Below are positions 44,965 to 58,207 of a stretch of DNA of 64,000 bases, one piece after another. This DNA is from Boesenbergia rotunda (lineage: Eukaryota; Streptophyta; Magnoliopsida; Zingiberales; Zingiberaceae). The notes under the pieces are model-generated. The model saw only the letters and a program-made list of their open reading frames with translations. It did not search any database and was not told the origin of the DNA. The position numbers and the translations under genes were made by a program. Where the stretch lies: positions 1 to 64,000 of the forward strand of contig JAGFNQ010001171.1 of assembly GCA_024364735.1 (NCBI GenBank), given 5' to 3'. Within the stretch, counting starts at the first letter, position 1. Every line of letters starts with the position of its first letter.

Positions 44965-45821
44965 GACCCAACCATGGTTGGCTCAGCACTAGTGATATCT
45001 CTAAAAAAAATATAAAAAATAGATAATATAAATAAAGGATTTGAATATTAAAGTTCAACGGAGAAGTATATTGAATCATATACAGTAATATAATTAAAAG
45101 TTTTTTTTTACAAACTAAATATTTTTTTAACGTATTAATAGGCGTTGGATTCATCTTTTATATTTATTTTTATTTTCTTTTTATTTTCAGGAGTCTCCAT
45201 TGAATTTTTTAATATAATATATAATATGATGGTACTTTTTTATTATATTCTTTTTTTATCTACACTTAAATTATTAAAATATCGATACTTTAAAAGATAA
45301 TTAAGAGATTTAAGAGAGTTTTTCTTCGACGAGAAACAAATTTAAATATCGATACTTTAAAATTAATGGACTGTATAGCTTGATTATAAAAAATTATTAA
45401 AATAAAGATGCCTCTTGGTAAATATCGATATTTTAAAATTAATGGTATAAAGAGGGACGACAGCGAATCATTTTTTGAGCGAGATTACTAATATACCCTC
45501 ATCGGTGGATCGGCCAAACTCCGAGCCCAAGGCAGACGTCTAACCTGCACGCGGTTGCAGTGGCATTGTGGTAAGTTTAAGGTCCTAAGGGAGAACCGCC
45601 ATAAAAAAAAACTAAATAAAACAAAGCGTGGTAGTGCAGTGCTGCCTCAGCGGCAAAGCATACCCACGCGGCGTTTCGGTGCTCCGACCTCCGTCGGCTA
45701 CCTTCACCGCCAAGGCAGAACCACCAAAGCAGCAAGGAGAGTGAGTGGGAGGCTTGCCGCCTCGGAATCAATCCTCTCGTAGTATCCAGTAGGAGGTTCT
45801 TCTCTTAGATCTCGTTAAACC
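44965..45821. promoter_or_regulatory. SCAMP upstream region and probable 5' UTR
   Basis: AT-rich to about 45470, then G/C-richer. 45560-45821 is probably the 5' UTR, since composition changes and no splice or coding signal intervenes before the ATG. No TATA box could be assigned with confidence (aaataaaac near 45615 is a candidate). Confidence 0.45.
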
Positions 45822-48800
45822 ATGTCTCGAGATCCCAATCCCTTCGACGAAGAGGAGGTGAACCCGTTCGCAGTAAGTACTGTCTCTGTTTTTTTCTCCA
45901 TTTTTTTTTCTAATTTTTGGGTGTCATTAGTCAATTTTAGCGCATTTTTACTGGCGCCGGAAGATCTGTCTACCGTATCGGTAGTAGCGTGTTCGTGTTG
46001 GTGTGTTCTCAAGAAAGCCCCTGTTAACAATCTAGATCTAGGTTGAAATACTAGTCAGGACTAGAAGATTCTTTTTGTGATTGTTTCTGTTTGATGTTTG
46101 GTGGATTGTGAAACATTTTTGTGTTTTTGCCTTGTTGATAGATGCGAGTTTGCGTCGCAAGATGTTATTTTACGCTAATGTGTTTTGCTCTTTCTCTGCA
46201 GAACTCCACTGCTCCTGGATCTAATTCTCGCATTTCCACACTGGCATCGAAAGCATTTGGATTTGGGAACAAAAATGATGCGACGGTTAACATACCATTG
46301 GACAATGTGAATGTGAGAATCATGTTTTAATATTGTAGTCTGTGTTAGCTATCACCTGACAAGATAACATATTTATGTTGGCTGATGCAGGATTCTAAGA
46401 AGAGAGAGAGGGAACTTGCCGCATGGGAAGAGAACCTCAAACAGAGGGAAATGGTTCTCTACGAACAATATCTTTTTTTCTCTTTATGTTTCATCGTTTC
46501 ACTGTTTTTTTTTTGTCTTGTTACTGTCACTTCTTATTCAATATAGTGTCTCAAAATTTCAAATGATCAAATATCTCTTTCATTTTCATTTCTCAATCAT
46601 TTTTTAAAACTAAATATATGCTGCTATAGGATATTAAAAGAAGGGAGGATTCATTGACAAGAGGTATGTGGATAATCCATCTTACAGGGTACAGATAAAT
46701 TTTATGTTAACTAATAGTGCATTGTTACTGATTGTGGTTAATGCCTCTGAATTCAGCTGGTGTTACTATTGAAGAAAAAAATTGGCCACCAATTTTCCCT
46801 ATCATTCATCATGATATATCTAAGGAAATCCCTGTCCATGCTCAGAGGTTGCAATACCTGGCATTTGCTAGTTGGTTAGGTATATACTCGAGATGTCTTA
46901 AATTTTTTCATTGTCTGCATGAGCTACATGCTTCTTTTTAGTTTTTAAGTTCTACTGGCACTTGCTTGATGATTGTTGAACACTTTTTTATTTATTTTTA
47001 TATCTTATTCTTATTGTCCAACTGTAAATAAAGCCTTCTCTTTTGAATTCCATATGTTAGTTTTTCAAGGATATAAAATTATTGGAAATCAGATTGTTTT
47101 TTTTTCAAGTATCAACATTATACTGTGTCTGTTATTGAAATATATTTTCTTAGTGAAGTATGGATAAGAAGTATGCTCAAAGATGTTTTCTTTATCATAT
47201 TGTTCTATTGACTCCTTAATCGGCTTGTTCTTTGCTCACAATGTAGATTTGTAATTGCCCCTGGAAGACTAAGATTAGTGGAGGTCCTTTATATAATATT
47301 AGGAGTTAATGAACTACGAGCTACTATTTATATTGATGAACCATCTGATCATATCTTGTTAGTGATGACATTTGGTTGGCTAGTTTATCAGTGTTGCCGA
47401 TTCAGTGGTAAAAAAAGAACACCTGGACTTCTTATGAAGCATTTTGATAATCAATTACTTAAATTCATATTCTTTTTCTTAAGAAAATTGTCATGGTAAA
47501 AATTGTTAGAATTTGTTTCCTAAGTAGCACCCTTCTACCACCTGAATTTATATAATATGTCAAATTTCTCTTTGTTGTGTAATCAACAAACTCAAGGTCT
47601 TGACTCTTTTTCCTAGTTGAATTTTGATATTCATAGGTCGGAATAAGAACATTTGGAGTTTTTATGAAGCATTTCAATGGTGAATTAATGTAACACTTCA
47701 ATTTAATCCCGCATATTGAGGTGTGGTCTGATAAAGGAGCTTTATAAGCTTCTAGATAAGTTGGCTTTTATTAACATGGTTTAAACATTTTGGGGAAGTG
47801 GTTTAAACATTTTGTTGTCAGTTTGGGTTTGAGATGGATGTCAATCCTCAAGTGGGTATATTTATTGTCTATCACATAATTGAATTCATACTTTTGTTCT
47901 GCTTTACAAGCTTCTATTTATTTTCTTGATAATTTTGTTTCTGTGAAATTATTTTGTTATTAATGACGAGCATCCTTAGATTGGAAAATTTTTCAGTAAT
48001 TCAATTGATGCTCGGGTTTTGAAATATTTAGGGCTTCTTGCTTAATGATCTAATTATTATGTTACACAAGTTGAAAGTACATTTTCTGCATGTGTTATAG
48101 GAATTCTTCTCTGTCTATCATGGAACGTTATTGCTGTGATTGTTTGCTGGATTAGAGGGGGAGGTAAAGATTCTTATGAGCTATATTCTTTCTTTCACTG
48201 CACAGTTAACTTATTTCTTCTACCTTGTTTGCGCTGCATGCTTACTATATATGCAATGTTTTCATATACAGGTGTTAAAATATTTTTCCTTGCGGTTATC
48301 TATGCTTTGCTTGGATGCCCTCTTTCCTATGTGCTTTGGTACAGACCATTGTATCGTGCAATGAGGTTGGCTCCTATAATCTCTGTAATATGCCAATCTG
48401 TACACAGACATTGCTTCAACATGTTGGTTATATTGTAGCTGTATTCAAGTTTGTTTAATCATATTTTATTAGCATCAGATGATAATATCTTCAGGCCACA
48501 GAGTTCTAAGTCATATTTTTGTTGTATGGATAATAATATTCTTTATTTTGTTCTCTTAATTATCCAACTATGTAGATGGATTGTTTGCAATTTAAAAAAA
48601 AAAGATTAACCAGGTTGGGTAACATCGAACAGTGACTGGCCCAGCTCCACGGAAGTTTTCTACCGGCCATTAGGGTAAATTGGGAAGGACTCACGGTGGA
48701 CGGTCTAGAAGCTCAACGTCTCACGGTTGTGCATCTTATTTGGAGGAAAAATTCTTGTAAAATTCACCATAGTTAGGGATCGAACCGCGGGTGTTTGGGA

Positions 48801-51800
48801 GACAACTAGTCATCCTTCCGCTGCATCATAGCCTCTGGGGCTGGATTGTTTGCAATTAGTTCCTTATGGAAGGCATAAATCAATATTGATTAAAAAGAAA
48901 TGCTAACCTTATAACTGGGCCTATGTAAAACCACGTACATAATTGTCCCCACTAATGTATTTTGCTATCGTGGGCCTTCATTTTATTTCCCAAACGAAAA
49001 GGGCCGAGGGCTCAATTTTTTTTACTCAAGAAAAAACAAAGAAAGCTCACCCTGTAAGTCCTGGTTTTATAAAGTTCTCCAAATATTTTTGTATATCATG
49101 CTGATATTTTTTTTTGTTATGTTGCTTGTGTATTAATTTTATTATCTTTTTTCTTGTCTTTAATAGTTATATAATAGAAAATTAGGGAGATCCAATGACA
49201 GGAGGAAAGATGATTTTATGACAATTTACTAACCAATTAACTTTAACATGTAGCTAACCCATACACATAGTTCAAATTTCTAGTTGGAAACAGAACCTTG
49301 TTTTCTCAATCCAATTCAATTGCTTTGCCCTTCTGGTTATTCTAAATTCACTTAAATGATCATCGAATACTGACTTATTTAACTGTACATCGAATTTATC
49401 AAACAACAGCCAAATGTAAGTCTAGAGGGCACAATTAGGGTGAGCTTGCACAGATCTTGGTCTAGTTCATCTCGGACGAAAAATTGATCCAATATGGGTG
49501 ATATATCTATAGGGGCATGGTTAGTTCAACTTTGTCATTAAGTTTTGCTTTGTAATTTTTTTTATATAATACAAATTGATCCCGAGAATTGATCTAACAA
49601 GTATATATATTGGTTAATGGGCTTTCTGTATTTTTACTTTAACTAAATGACTCATATTTACCAATCAATTTAAACTGCTAAAAAATAATATAATTATTAC
49701 TAATAAATTATACTTCAAAATTTAATTTATTTGAATGGTTGCTATGTACCATGTCTAGCCTACCATATTGTGGCCTCTATACTGTTCGGATTTGAGATTA
49801 TTTATTCATAAATCCAATTTGGTAACACGGTGATTAGTGAATGTTCATAAACTTTGGAATGAATTCATAAAGCTAGTTTGTTCATTAAGAATTTACAGAA
49901 TTGAGTTTTTTTGGATGTTTGACATGTCTGTGTCTGAAGATACCTACCCAGATGCATTGTTAGCTGCAAGTTCCAACATGGTGATTGGTGAAGCATACTT
50001 TGCCAAGGCTTACCACTTTCATTGTGCTTCCTTTGTCTTTGTTGAAATAGGGTTCTGCTATCCCCTTGTTTGGTTCTGGGTCAATGGCATTGTCTATACT
50101 GGCGAAAACAATTGAGTTGTTAACCAATTTCTATGGTCATTTTGAGTTGTTACAGTCATCAACCTTAGCTGTTTCCTCACAATTTGTGCTACCTATTACT
50201 TGAAATGACAGTTTTCTTGATGCTTGCTTTAAATCTCCACAGATAGAAGGGTGCAAGAACTGTTAAATCATGATAGTGAGAAAAAACAAGTTGTAATACT
50301 AATGCCTCAAAATTGAATTTGTAACATTGCAATTATTAGATCCAGAATTCTGTGTTCTATTTGCAATACTTTCGAGCTACTTAAGTTGGCACGTATTTTT
50401 CTTGTTACTAAGCTGTTTCTTTGGTCAAGCAGGACTGACAGTGCACTTAGTTTCAGCTGGTTTTTCTTCTTCTATCTGGTAACTGCATTGACAAATCTCT
50501 GTGTTTCTCGTTCACCCTTTCATGTCTTGTTTATATTGTCATAACTGCATGTGCAGATCCACATTGGCTTTTGTATTTTCGCAGCCATCGCTCCTCCAAT
50601 TGTATTCCATGGGAAATCATTAACGTAAGTCAATTTCTACTTCAATTCATGATAAAGGACACTGGAATTGGATAGCTTTCATATTTTACCTCTCTCAAGA
50701 ATGTTTTTTTTAAAAAAAAATCCTTAGGAATTTGGATGCCAATTTCCTTCTAGGTAGTAGTATTTATGATTTGGGGTGACTAGATGCTCGATATTAACAT
50801 GGCATAGAGTTGACTGATTCCTTAGGGAAGATAAAAAAATTTAGCCATTTGTCCTTCAACGTCAATATTATTTTTTTCAGCAACAATTAATTTTTAGCTT
50901 TATGTCTCCAGCCCACCACTGTTTTCAAAACCGGACAAAGCAGGTAGGTGTGACCTAAATTGGGAACTTGAACATAGCCTTTGGTTGAGTGTTAAAACTG
51001 GAATTAAAAAGTCAAATTCAATCAAAGCTGGAAAACCTTTCAAAACCTTAAAATTTAAAACCAAATAAAAAAAATGAGGTCACTGATTGAAGAAAATGAC
51101 AATCAATATGAAATATACATCACAAACTTATTCCATTGCTTACAAATTAGTTACAACAAGAAGATATGGAGTAAATCCCAACAATTGATATCCTCATCCT
51201 AAATCTATATGTATATTTGAAGATGAGGAGAGATCCTGAGTGTTTATGCTCCATTTCCATGCTTTTATTCTGATCAACAAATAGGAGAGCATCATTGGAT
51301 GTGAAAAAAGAGAGGAGATCAATAAGTAGCAATATCTAGGTGGTACAGTTGAGTGAGATGTCTGTTAACTTTTTGCCAAGGAGATTGGAAGGAGAGAAAA
51401 GGCTGGTGAAGAAGAGCTTTGTCAAGAAGCAAAGTTTGGTGGGAGAGGAGAGGCTGCCTTGATGTGACTTGCTAGAGAAGAGATTAGGAGAGTGACAACT
51501 ACTGCATTTAGTGGTGGTAGATCATGTATTCATATTTGTAAAAACACTATCCTGAGCCAACTAATTAAATTGGTTGAACAAACTCAACAAGGAACGTGTA
51601 ACTTCTGGGAAAAGTTGTTCTTGCAACCTTATTCACTTGAATCATATACATTGATCATCCATAAAAAAAGGAGGTAAAACCATGCATGATAATTGTTAAA
51701 GAAGGAAGAGTATCACCAAATACAAGGTTCCAATATCAATAGGAATTGGAAAGCAGTTGAAGAATAATCAGAACAGAATTGGCGTAAGGGTGACCCTTTT

Positions 51801-54800
51801 CCTTAAACACCCGTCAAATTGGATTTGTTGGAATTTTCTTCAATTTGCATTGAGCACAGATCAATTTTGTTGGAGTACCAAAGTTAGACTGGATTACACA
51901 TTTGGCTCAAGATGATGTGCACAAACTTTAGGATGATCTGATATTTAGACACGTCCATGAAGCCTATATTATCACTTAACTTTAATTGGATGACCCACAT
52001 GGTCCATGGGTGATATGCGTAAGACACAAGAAGATGGATATTTGAGATGTAATCACGGAATTTGAATTACTGCATAACCCTAGATCAAACGTTCCATATG
52101 GCTCGTGGGTGATCTGCGCGCCTAATGGAATGATTGGAGAACTTCAAAAGGAAACGGCATAGGTACGAGTGGCTAACAAGGAATTCTAAAGCACAGCTCG
52201 ATGTGGAAACAATTAGTTGGCAATTGAGGTGTTGCGGCAACAAAGCACCAACGGAACTGATGAGACTGTCTATAGGAAATAGTGGAGCTAGTAATCTACT
52301 TGGAGGAGAGTGATGTTAAAAGGAAAAGGAAGACCACGATCATCCTAGGGCCTCTCCTCTAACCAAAAAGAAGGAATGATATCAGAAAATACAAGGTAAT
52401 AATATCAATATGACAATATGTATCAGAAAATAATTTGAGAAAAATCAAAACAAAATCGGTGCAAATTGGTATGAATCTCTTTCATTTGATAGACATATCA
52501 TTTAATAGAACATACCACTCAACTGATCCAATGACTGGTCTAGTTTTGAGATGGACATGTTGGCCTTGATATGCAGATTCTTCACCCATACCCCTGATGC
52601 TTATATCACGAGTTGAAACTGGATATCCTATTAATTACATGAAAAGTCTTTATTTGATTGTGTTGAATACCTTACTAAATCTGGTTTTCATCAGCTTCAA
52701 CTCAAAACTAAAAAAATACATTTTTGATTTTTTTTATGTTCTTTACAAATAGTTTTTTAGAATTTACATTTCCTCCTTTCCTTCCCTACAATAAAGCAAT
52801 CTAATGAAACTCTTTCTTCCTTCCAATAAACCCCAATCTTTCTCTATCGGATTCCTTTCCCATCTATTCCGCATGAAAATATTGGAGCACCTAATTGTAT
52901 AGTGCTTATGAATTTCTCTTAGCCTCAGAAAAATTTTAAAATTCTATTTATCAAAGATAAAAATATTAAAAAAATTGAAAAAAATATATTTTTTATCTCA
53001 GAGTTGAGCTTCATTTTATGTGAAGTGAGTTTTCATCCTAAATTGGATGGAAGCAAATATAGAACTAGGAAGAAAGTTTTCGTCTTTTCCTTCCCTCTTG
53101 CTTGTTGTTAAGGGAAAAGTGTAGTGAAAGTTAGGAAATTATTTTGTTACTTTTTTTTTTCATAGGAGCTTTAAATGGGATGTAAAATGGAAAAAAAGTT
53201 GGCGTAGATGATATTCTGATAGAGGTATGGAAGTGTCTTGAGAAACAAGATATTGAATGGCTCACAAAGTTATTCAATTTGATATTGAAAATTAAAAATG
53301 TCTGATAAATAGAGGGTAAGTACTCTAGTTTCCTCATATAAGAATAAAGGAGACGTACAAAATTGTGCAAACTATAAGGGTATTAAATTAATGAGTCATA
53401 CAATGAAACTTTGGGAAAGAGTAACAGAAAAAGACTAAGGAAGGAGATCACAGTGATCGAAAATCAGTTTGGATTTATTCTTGAAAGGTCGACAATAGAA
53501 ACTATACATTTTCTCAAGCAACTAATTGAAAAGTATCATCGGGAACAGAAGAAGACTTGCACATTATATTCGTTGACCTAAAAAAATTTATGATAAGAGT
53601 CCTAAGAGAAATTATACGGAGAACTTTCGAAAAGAGAGACGTTAGCATAATATATATTGAACTAATTAAAGATATGTATGATGATGGAATGACAAGAGTG
53701 AAGATTTCTAGCGGATTAACTGAAACATTTTCTATAAAGATAGTTTTACATCAATGATCGACTCTAAGGCGCTATCTTGTTATACCAACAATGGATAAAC
53801 TCACTCAACACATCCAAGATATAGTACCGTGGTGCATGTTGTTTGCAGATTATACTGTTTTAGTAGATAAGACATGTGAAAGAGTAATGCTAAATTCGAA
53901 TCTTGATGGGAAATGTTAGAAGTGAAAGGTTTTAGGTTTAGTGAAGTAAAGACATAATAAAAGAAATTTAAGTTTAGCAATTTTAGATTTAATGAGACAC
54001 TTATTAAGATAAGAGATGATGAATTATCTATAACTGAGATTTTTAAGTATTTATGATTATTTTTTATAAGGATAGAGGGATTGAAAGAGATGTCTTATAT
54101 AGAATACAAGCGGAATGATTGAAATAAAGGAAAACGTCAGATGCCCTTTGTGATCGTAAAAGACCTCTTAAGAAAAATTTACAAAATGACAGCTACACCT
54201 GCTATGTTATATGACGTTAAATGTTAGGCTATGAGGCGAGCATATGAGTAGACGATAAGAGTTGCAAAGATGAGGATGTTAAGGTGGATGTGTGGATATA
54301 CAAGAATTGACAAGATAAGAAATGAAAATATTAGAGAGAAAAACGGGATTGCATATATTGAGGAAAAATTTAGGAGACACTTTTAAGATGGTACAAATAT
54401 GTACGTAGACGATTAATAAATATTTCAGATAAGCGATGTGAAACTATGACCAATGTCCATGTCAAACGAGGACCAAAAAAAGAATTGGTTAACAATAATA
54501 AAATAAGATAAAATTTATTTAAATATAAATGATTATATAGTAGGGAGAGCCCAATAGCGTAAAAAGATTTATATAACCGATTCCTGGGATAAGGTTTGAT
54601 GATTGTTTTTTTCCCTAAGAAAAACACGTTTAAAGATAGAATGATATGTCAATGATTTGGACCAGCTTATAATCTCTGTGAGGATCATGCAGTATCGTTG
54701 ATGTCATTTTCTTTCTGTCTAATCAGGGGAATCTTGGCGGCAATTGATACCTTCTCAGATCATGCGTTAGTTGGGGTGAGTTCATGCATCTATACTCCTG

Positions 54801-55455
54801 ACATTAGATATTTGAGCCATTTGATACATGGATACTGATTCTATTTGCTACTACCATTCTGATTATAAAAGATGCATAATATTTTTTGTTAATGTATTTT
54901 ATCTTTTTGTTTTTATACTGACATGTCCTTGGCAATGTATATTCGCAAAATTCTTCAGTGGCCATAAAAGCTTACACATGTCGTGATTACAGATCTTTTA
55001 CTTGGTGGGCTTTGGGCTGTTTTGCTTGGAGACACTGATAAGTTTGTGGGTACTTCAGGTTTGTACTAAAAAATAACCGTGCTTTCTACCAAAAAATGAC
55101 TACCTACAAATCCTTTTCCAGTACATGTTTTATTCCCTCCTTGAAGCTTGTATAACTCATGCAAACATCTGCTATTCACTTGCACTAATCACTTGTGAGA
55201 TTGAACAACTCATGTTGCTCGTAGATATTTTAGTTGTCCGACTTTTCTTGTCGTGTATGCTCTCCATTACAATTCCAAGGTCTGGATGAATTTTCTCTAA
55301 TGTGTTTTTGGTTGTCAATGTTCGTATCTGACCACTTGTGGTCTTCGTTTGCCAAAAGATATAACAGCTTCAACTATAGATTTTGCTGTGGTGATGATTC
55401 ATCAGTCTGCATTTCCTTGCAGAAAATTTATATGTACTTCAGAGGACACAAGTGA
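45822..55455 (+). CDS. SCAMP: Secretory carrier-associated membrane protein (SCAMP), 12 exons
   Basis: Exons: 45822-45872, 46202-46312, 46391-46453, 46630-46663, 46757-46879, 48101-48163, 48272-48365, 50433-50478, 50557-50624, 54727-54775, 54993-55058, 55423-55455. They sum to 801 bp (266 residues plus stop); phases agree and every intron is GT-AG. SCAMPs are four-span proteins of the trans-Golgi network, secretory vesicles and plasma membrane that take part in vesicle trafficking. Seen: two NPF motifs (residues 6-8 and 14-16) for EH-domain binding, a charged coiled coil (about 55-85), the conserved NWPPIFPIIHHDI block, four hydrophobic spans, the YVLWYRPLYRAMR loop between spans 2 and 3, APPIVFHGKSLTGIL and the C-terminal VLQKIYMYFRGHK. 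The short tail fits the plant subclass ending YFRG(N/H)K. Exon 3's donor (atg/gttctc) is weak. Likely intact. Confidence 0.93.
48593..48841 (-). mobile_element. tRNA-derived SINE in SCAMP intron 7
   Basis: Flanked by a perfect 16-bp duplication TGGATTGTTTGCAATT (48577-48592 and 48842-48857). On the minus strand it starts gccccagaggctatgatgca (A-box-like), has the B box GGTTCGATCC near 48786, and ends in a T-run of ten. A tRNA-like head, T-rich tail and long target duplication define a SINE; 249 bp long. Confidence 0.92.
48860..50432. other. Rest of SCAMP intron 7
   Basis: AT-rich intron sequence. The frame at 49837-50115 is open for 92 codons but shows no recognised motif and lies wholly in the intron; treated as chance. 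Confidence 0.5.
50625..54726 (+). other. SCAMP intron 9, enlarged by insertions
   Basis: 4.1 kb, by far the largest intron, against 78-2067 bp for the others. 50870-52900 has no recognised gene. 53150-54610 is an RTE-like LINE. Confidence 0.7.
53150..54610 (+). pseudogene. RTE-like LINE reverse transcriptase remnant in SCAMP intron 9
   Basis: Plus-strand blocks in shifting frames: STLVSSYKNKGDVQNCANYK and GIKLMSHTMKLWERV near 53320-53420; IIFVDLKKF and YIELIKDMYDDGMTRVK at 53557-53757; MLFADYTVLVDK near 53838, where the usual FADD active site reads FADY; KMTATPAMLY near 54190; and MRMLRWMCGYTRIDKIRNE near 54270. This order is the end of the RT domain and C-terminal part of plant RTE-type LINEs. 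The 3' end ggataaggtttgatgattgt fits the usual RTE tail. 5' truncated and full of stops, as expected of an old LINE. Confidence 0.88.
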
Positions 55456-56468
55456 AGCTACAGGGAAAAGAGATGCTTTATAGTGCAGAAGGTTATGATA
55501 CGAACTTGGGATTTAGTTTGAGACTTTGGGTCAAGTTGTATTACGCAGAGAAGTGTGCGTGATTTTTAATGTGGATGCAGTTCATTTAGTTTTCCCTATT
55601 ATTTTCCAATAACAGCAGTCAAACAGATGTAATCGTGCTTCATATTATCATGTTAATCTGTGGAATGGCAAACGTGGTAAAACCTTAACAGTGTAGTGGT
55701 GCGTGAGATATGTGCGGAGGCACTTCATTTAGTTCTCTTATATTCCAATTGATACAACAGCTTGTAAATATAAAACTAAAAGATCCAAAATGTCAAAAAT
55801 CGTTTCCCTAATTTTCGTACAGGTATCGAAAAGATCAAAATAAATTGGCACGTTTGAAAAGTTGAAAGGTTTAAGATTCCAACCTCAAATCCTGAACAGG
55901 CAAAAAAGAAAAAAAAAAGAAAAAAAAGCTAGCTGACTTGATTTTGCATTTGTGAGCTCTGATATTTTAGTTCTATTTTATAAATTTTATAGTAAAATAT
56001 AATAATATTAGGGTAAATAAATGACAAAATAAATAAAGTATGCGATAAAAATAAAAAAATCTAATAAAAATGCAAATAACTATAAAAAATTACTGAAGCA
56101 TGTAATGGAATATCTAAATCACTTATTCAAATTTGAAAATGACAATGTATCCTCAGATAATAATACAATAGTTGAGTCCATCGAATAATTGGTCGATAAT
56201 AATACAATAGTTGAGTCCATCGAATAATTGGTCGAATTCTAATTCTGATGCATTATAGGGATTTTTTTTTTGGGTGAGATGACAATTCTCATAAATTTGA
56301 CTATTTGGATAAGTTTCTATGAATAATTCGCAATTTAATCTACTGATTGGTGAGAAAACTTCTATAAGATCAAACTGGGTACCTTTAAGATTAGTCGGTT
56401 AAAAACTTGGATATCCGGATTAAAAAAAAAAGAAAGTACTCAATTTCATTTTGCTCTTTTGAATAAAT
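55456..56468. other. SCAMP 3' UTR and downstream spacer
   Basis: The first 300 bases are probably 3' UTR; a poly(A) site could not be set. Further on the sequence is AT-rich with a long A-run at 55905-55925. No other gene is seen. Confidence 0.5.
56156..56233. repeat. 39-bp perfect tandem duplication
   Basis: gataataatacaatagttga followed by gtccatcgaataattggtc occurs twice head to tail (56156-56194 and 56195-56233). Confidence 0.95.
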
Positions 56469-58207
56469 TGTTATACTATATATTCCGGAAAGGAACGACG
56501 TGAATGGTTGTTGAGGCAATCTGTGATCCGGAGTGATCATGAGTTTTGATGTTTAGGCAAAGGGTTTAAGTTAGGTTTACTCTTGTGTTCTTATATGTGT
56601 ATGTTGAGTGTGCAGGTTATACAGGTTACACATATGGACTTGGCTGGACGACCTCGGTACGGTGAAGGGTGGTATGGAGATAAGCTGGAGGCTTGTGTGC
56701 ACCCGAGGGACCTTGGAGAGCATGGACGATGAATTGAGGGGCGCGGACTTTGAGGCATGCGTGAAGAATGATATGGAGGCAAGCTGGAGTCTTGCGTGCA
56801 TCCGAGGGACGGGAGCCGAAGATGAAGAGGGCGCGAAGGCAATAGTCGAGGCTGCGGAGGAGGAGTCAGTCAGAATCGTGAGGGTACGAGTGCTGCGTGA
56901 ATGTACTCGAGAAGGGTTTCAGCTTGGGACCAGTCGACTGCTCTGGGAGCAGTCGACTGGTAGGTGGCTGATGAGTTGGCTGAGAATTCAAACGTTGGAG
57001 TGCAACGGTCGAATTTCAGTGGCACCAGTCGACTGCCCTGGGAGCAGTCGACTGGTGGCGAGGGTTTTAGCCTGAGCCCTATTTAAAGAGGACTTCGTGG
57101 TGGCTGAGATTCTTGACGAATCTTGTCTTGGTTAAAGGCAAGATAGTAGTCTTTGTGCTCAGTGCTTTGTTTGAGTTTGTGGCGAGGTTTCTCCACCCAC
57201 AAGGAGTGACGAGGGCTAGCCGGAGGTTATCCGGGGATTGATCCACCGACAGATTCTTGGATTAGTCACCCGTCCAGGGTGGATACCAAGTAAATCTTCC
57301 ATGTTAGCATTGGTTAGTATTTGTTTGATTATTTTTATTGTATATTCCGCTTGCGCAACTAACCGTGTAGGAAGAAAGATTCGACGAAACGCTATTCACC
57401 CCCTCTAGCGGACACAAACGATCTATCAATGGTGAGTCACCAAAGCGCTGCCCACGAAGACGGTGACGGGGGGAAGATGCTCACACCACCCTGCGAAATT
57501 AACACGAGCATTAAAGAGAACACACCGGAAGATTTTCCGGCGGAGCTCACTCTGACGCTTAAGTCAGAAATCTTATCTCTTTTCCGAAGACAACGAGGAA
57601 TCAAAGTTTGCTTTAATTTCGGAAAGCTTACCCCTTTACCTGGATGCCGACACATCTTATATACTTGAGGTTTCGGTTACACGTGTCCCCACGTTTTCCC
57701 CCACGTCCCTTAATCATCGATTACTCGATAGATGTCCTATCTTTTGGTAACGACCGCTGCGATTATTAAGGCCTTAATTGCCGTGCGTTGCGGGCAATAA
57801 TTATCCGATGATTTTTCTATTCTGGAAAGAGGAACGATTACTTGAAGTTGGACTTTCTAACTCCTATATTGATCTTTGGGCTCCACTCTCCCAAATCAGT
57901 CTCGATGTTTCGTCTCTCGAGCTGGCCCGAGGGCCTTCATTTAACTTACCGAGATGGTCTCGGGAGCCCGATACCCGGTCTGACCTCGGGGGCCTTCGTC
58001 TGTTCTCCAGATGTAGTCTCGGGAGCCCGATTGCCGGTCTGACCTCGGGGCTCTGATCCATTCTCTTGAGATAGTCTTGGTCTGACCTCGGTGCTCTGAT
58101 CCATTCTCCCGAGATAGTCTCAGTCTGACCTCGGAGATCAGGTTTGGTGGGCCCTGCCACGTAGCTTCCCCGTGCCACGTGTCCACCCGGGATGCTCATC
58201 CCTAACA
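56469..58207 (-). mobile_element. 3' LTR of a minus-strand Tat-like Gypsy element, interrupted by a solo LTR
   Basis: Ends TGTTATAC (56469) and CCTAACA (58207) give TGTTA...TAACA. On the minus strand a purine tract gaaggggggacttg sits just outside 58207, i.e. a PPT followed by TGTTAGGG, so this is the 3' LTR. A minus-strand TATA box (aagtatataagatg) is near 57660. Removing the nested LTR and one duplicated 5 bp leaves 814 bp. 57940-58160 has four or five copies of a tctgacctcgg..cccgag phrase. Confidence 0.8.
56509..57428 (+). mobile_element. Solo LTR of the gag-only element family, nested
   Basis: 920 bp, TGTTGAGGCAA...CTATCA, flanked by the perfect 5-bp duplication ATGGT (56504-56508 and 57429-57433). 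The first 200 bases match the U3 start of the 5' LTR at 32377-33360 (read on its own strand), e.g. gttttgatgtttag and tggctggacgac. It carries agtcgactg words (56935-57055). A frame of 155 codons at 56608-57075 overlaps U3 but has no known domain. Confidence 0.9.

Noticed and set aside
49837..50115. 92-codon frame in SCAMP intron 7
   Set aside because: Intron sequence with no recognised domain; including it as an exon would break the SCAMP reading phase.
56608..57075. 155-codon plus-strand frame
   Set aside because: Lies wholly in a solo LTR with exact borders; related LTRs at 29699 and 32377 do not keep it open.
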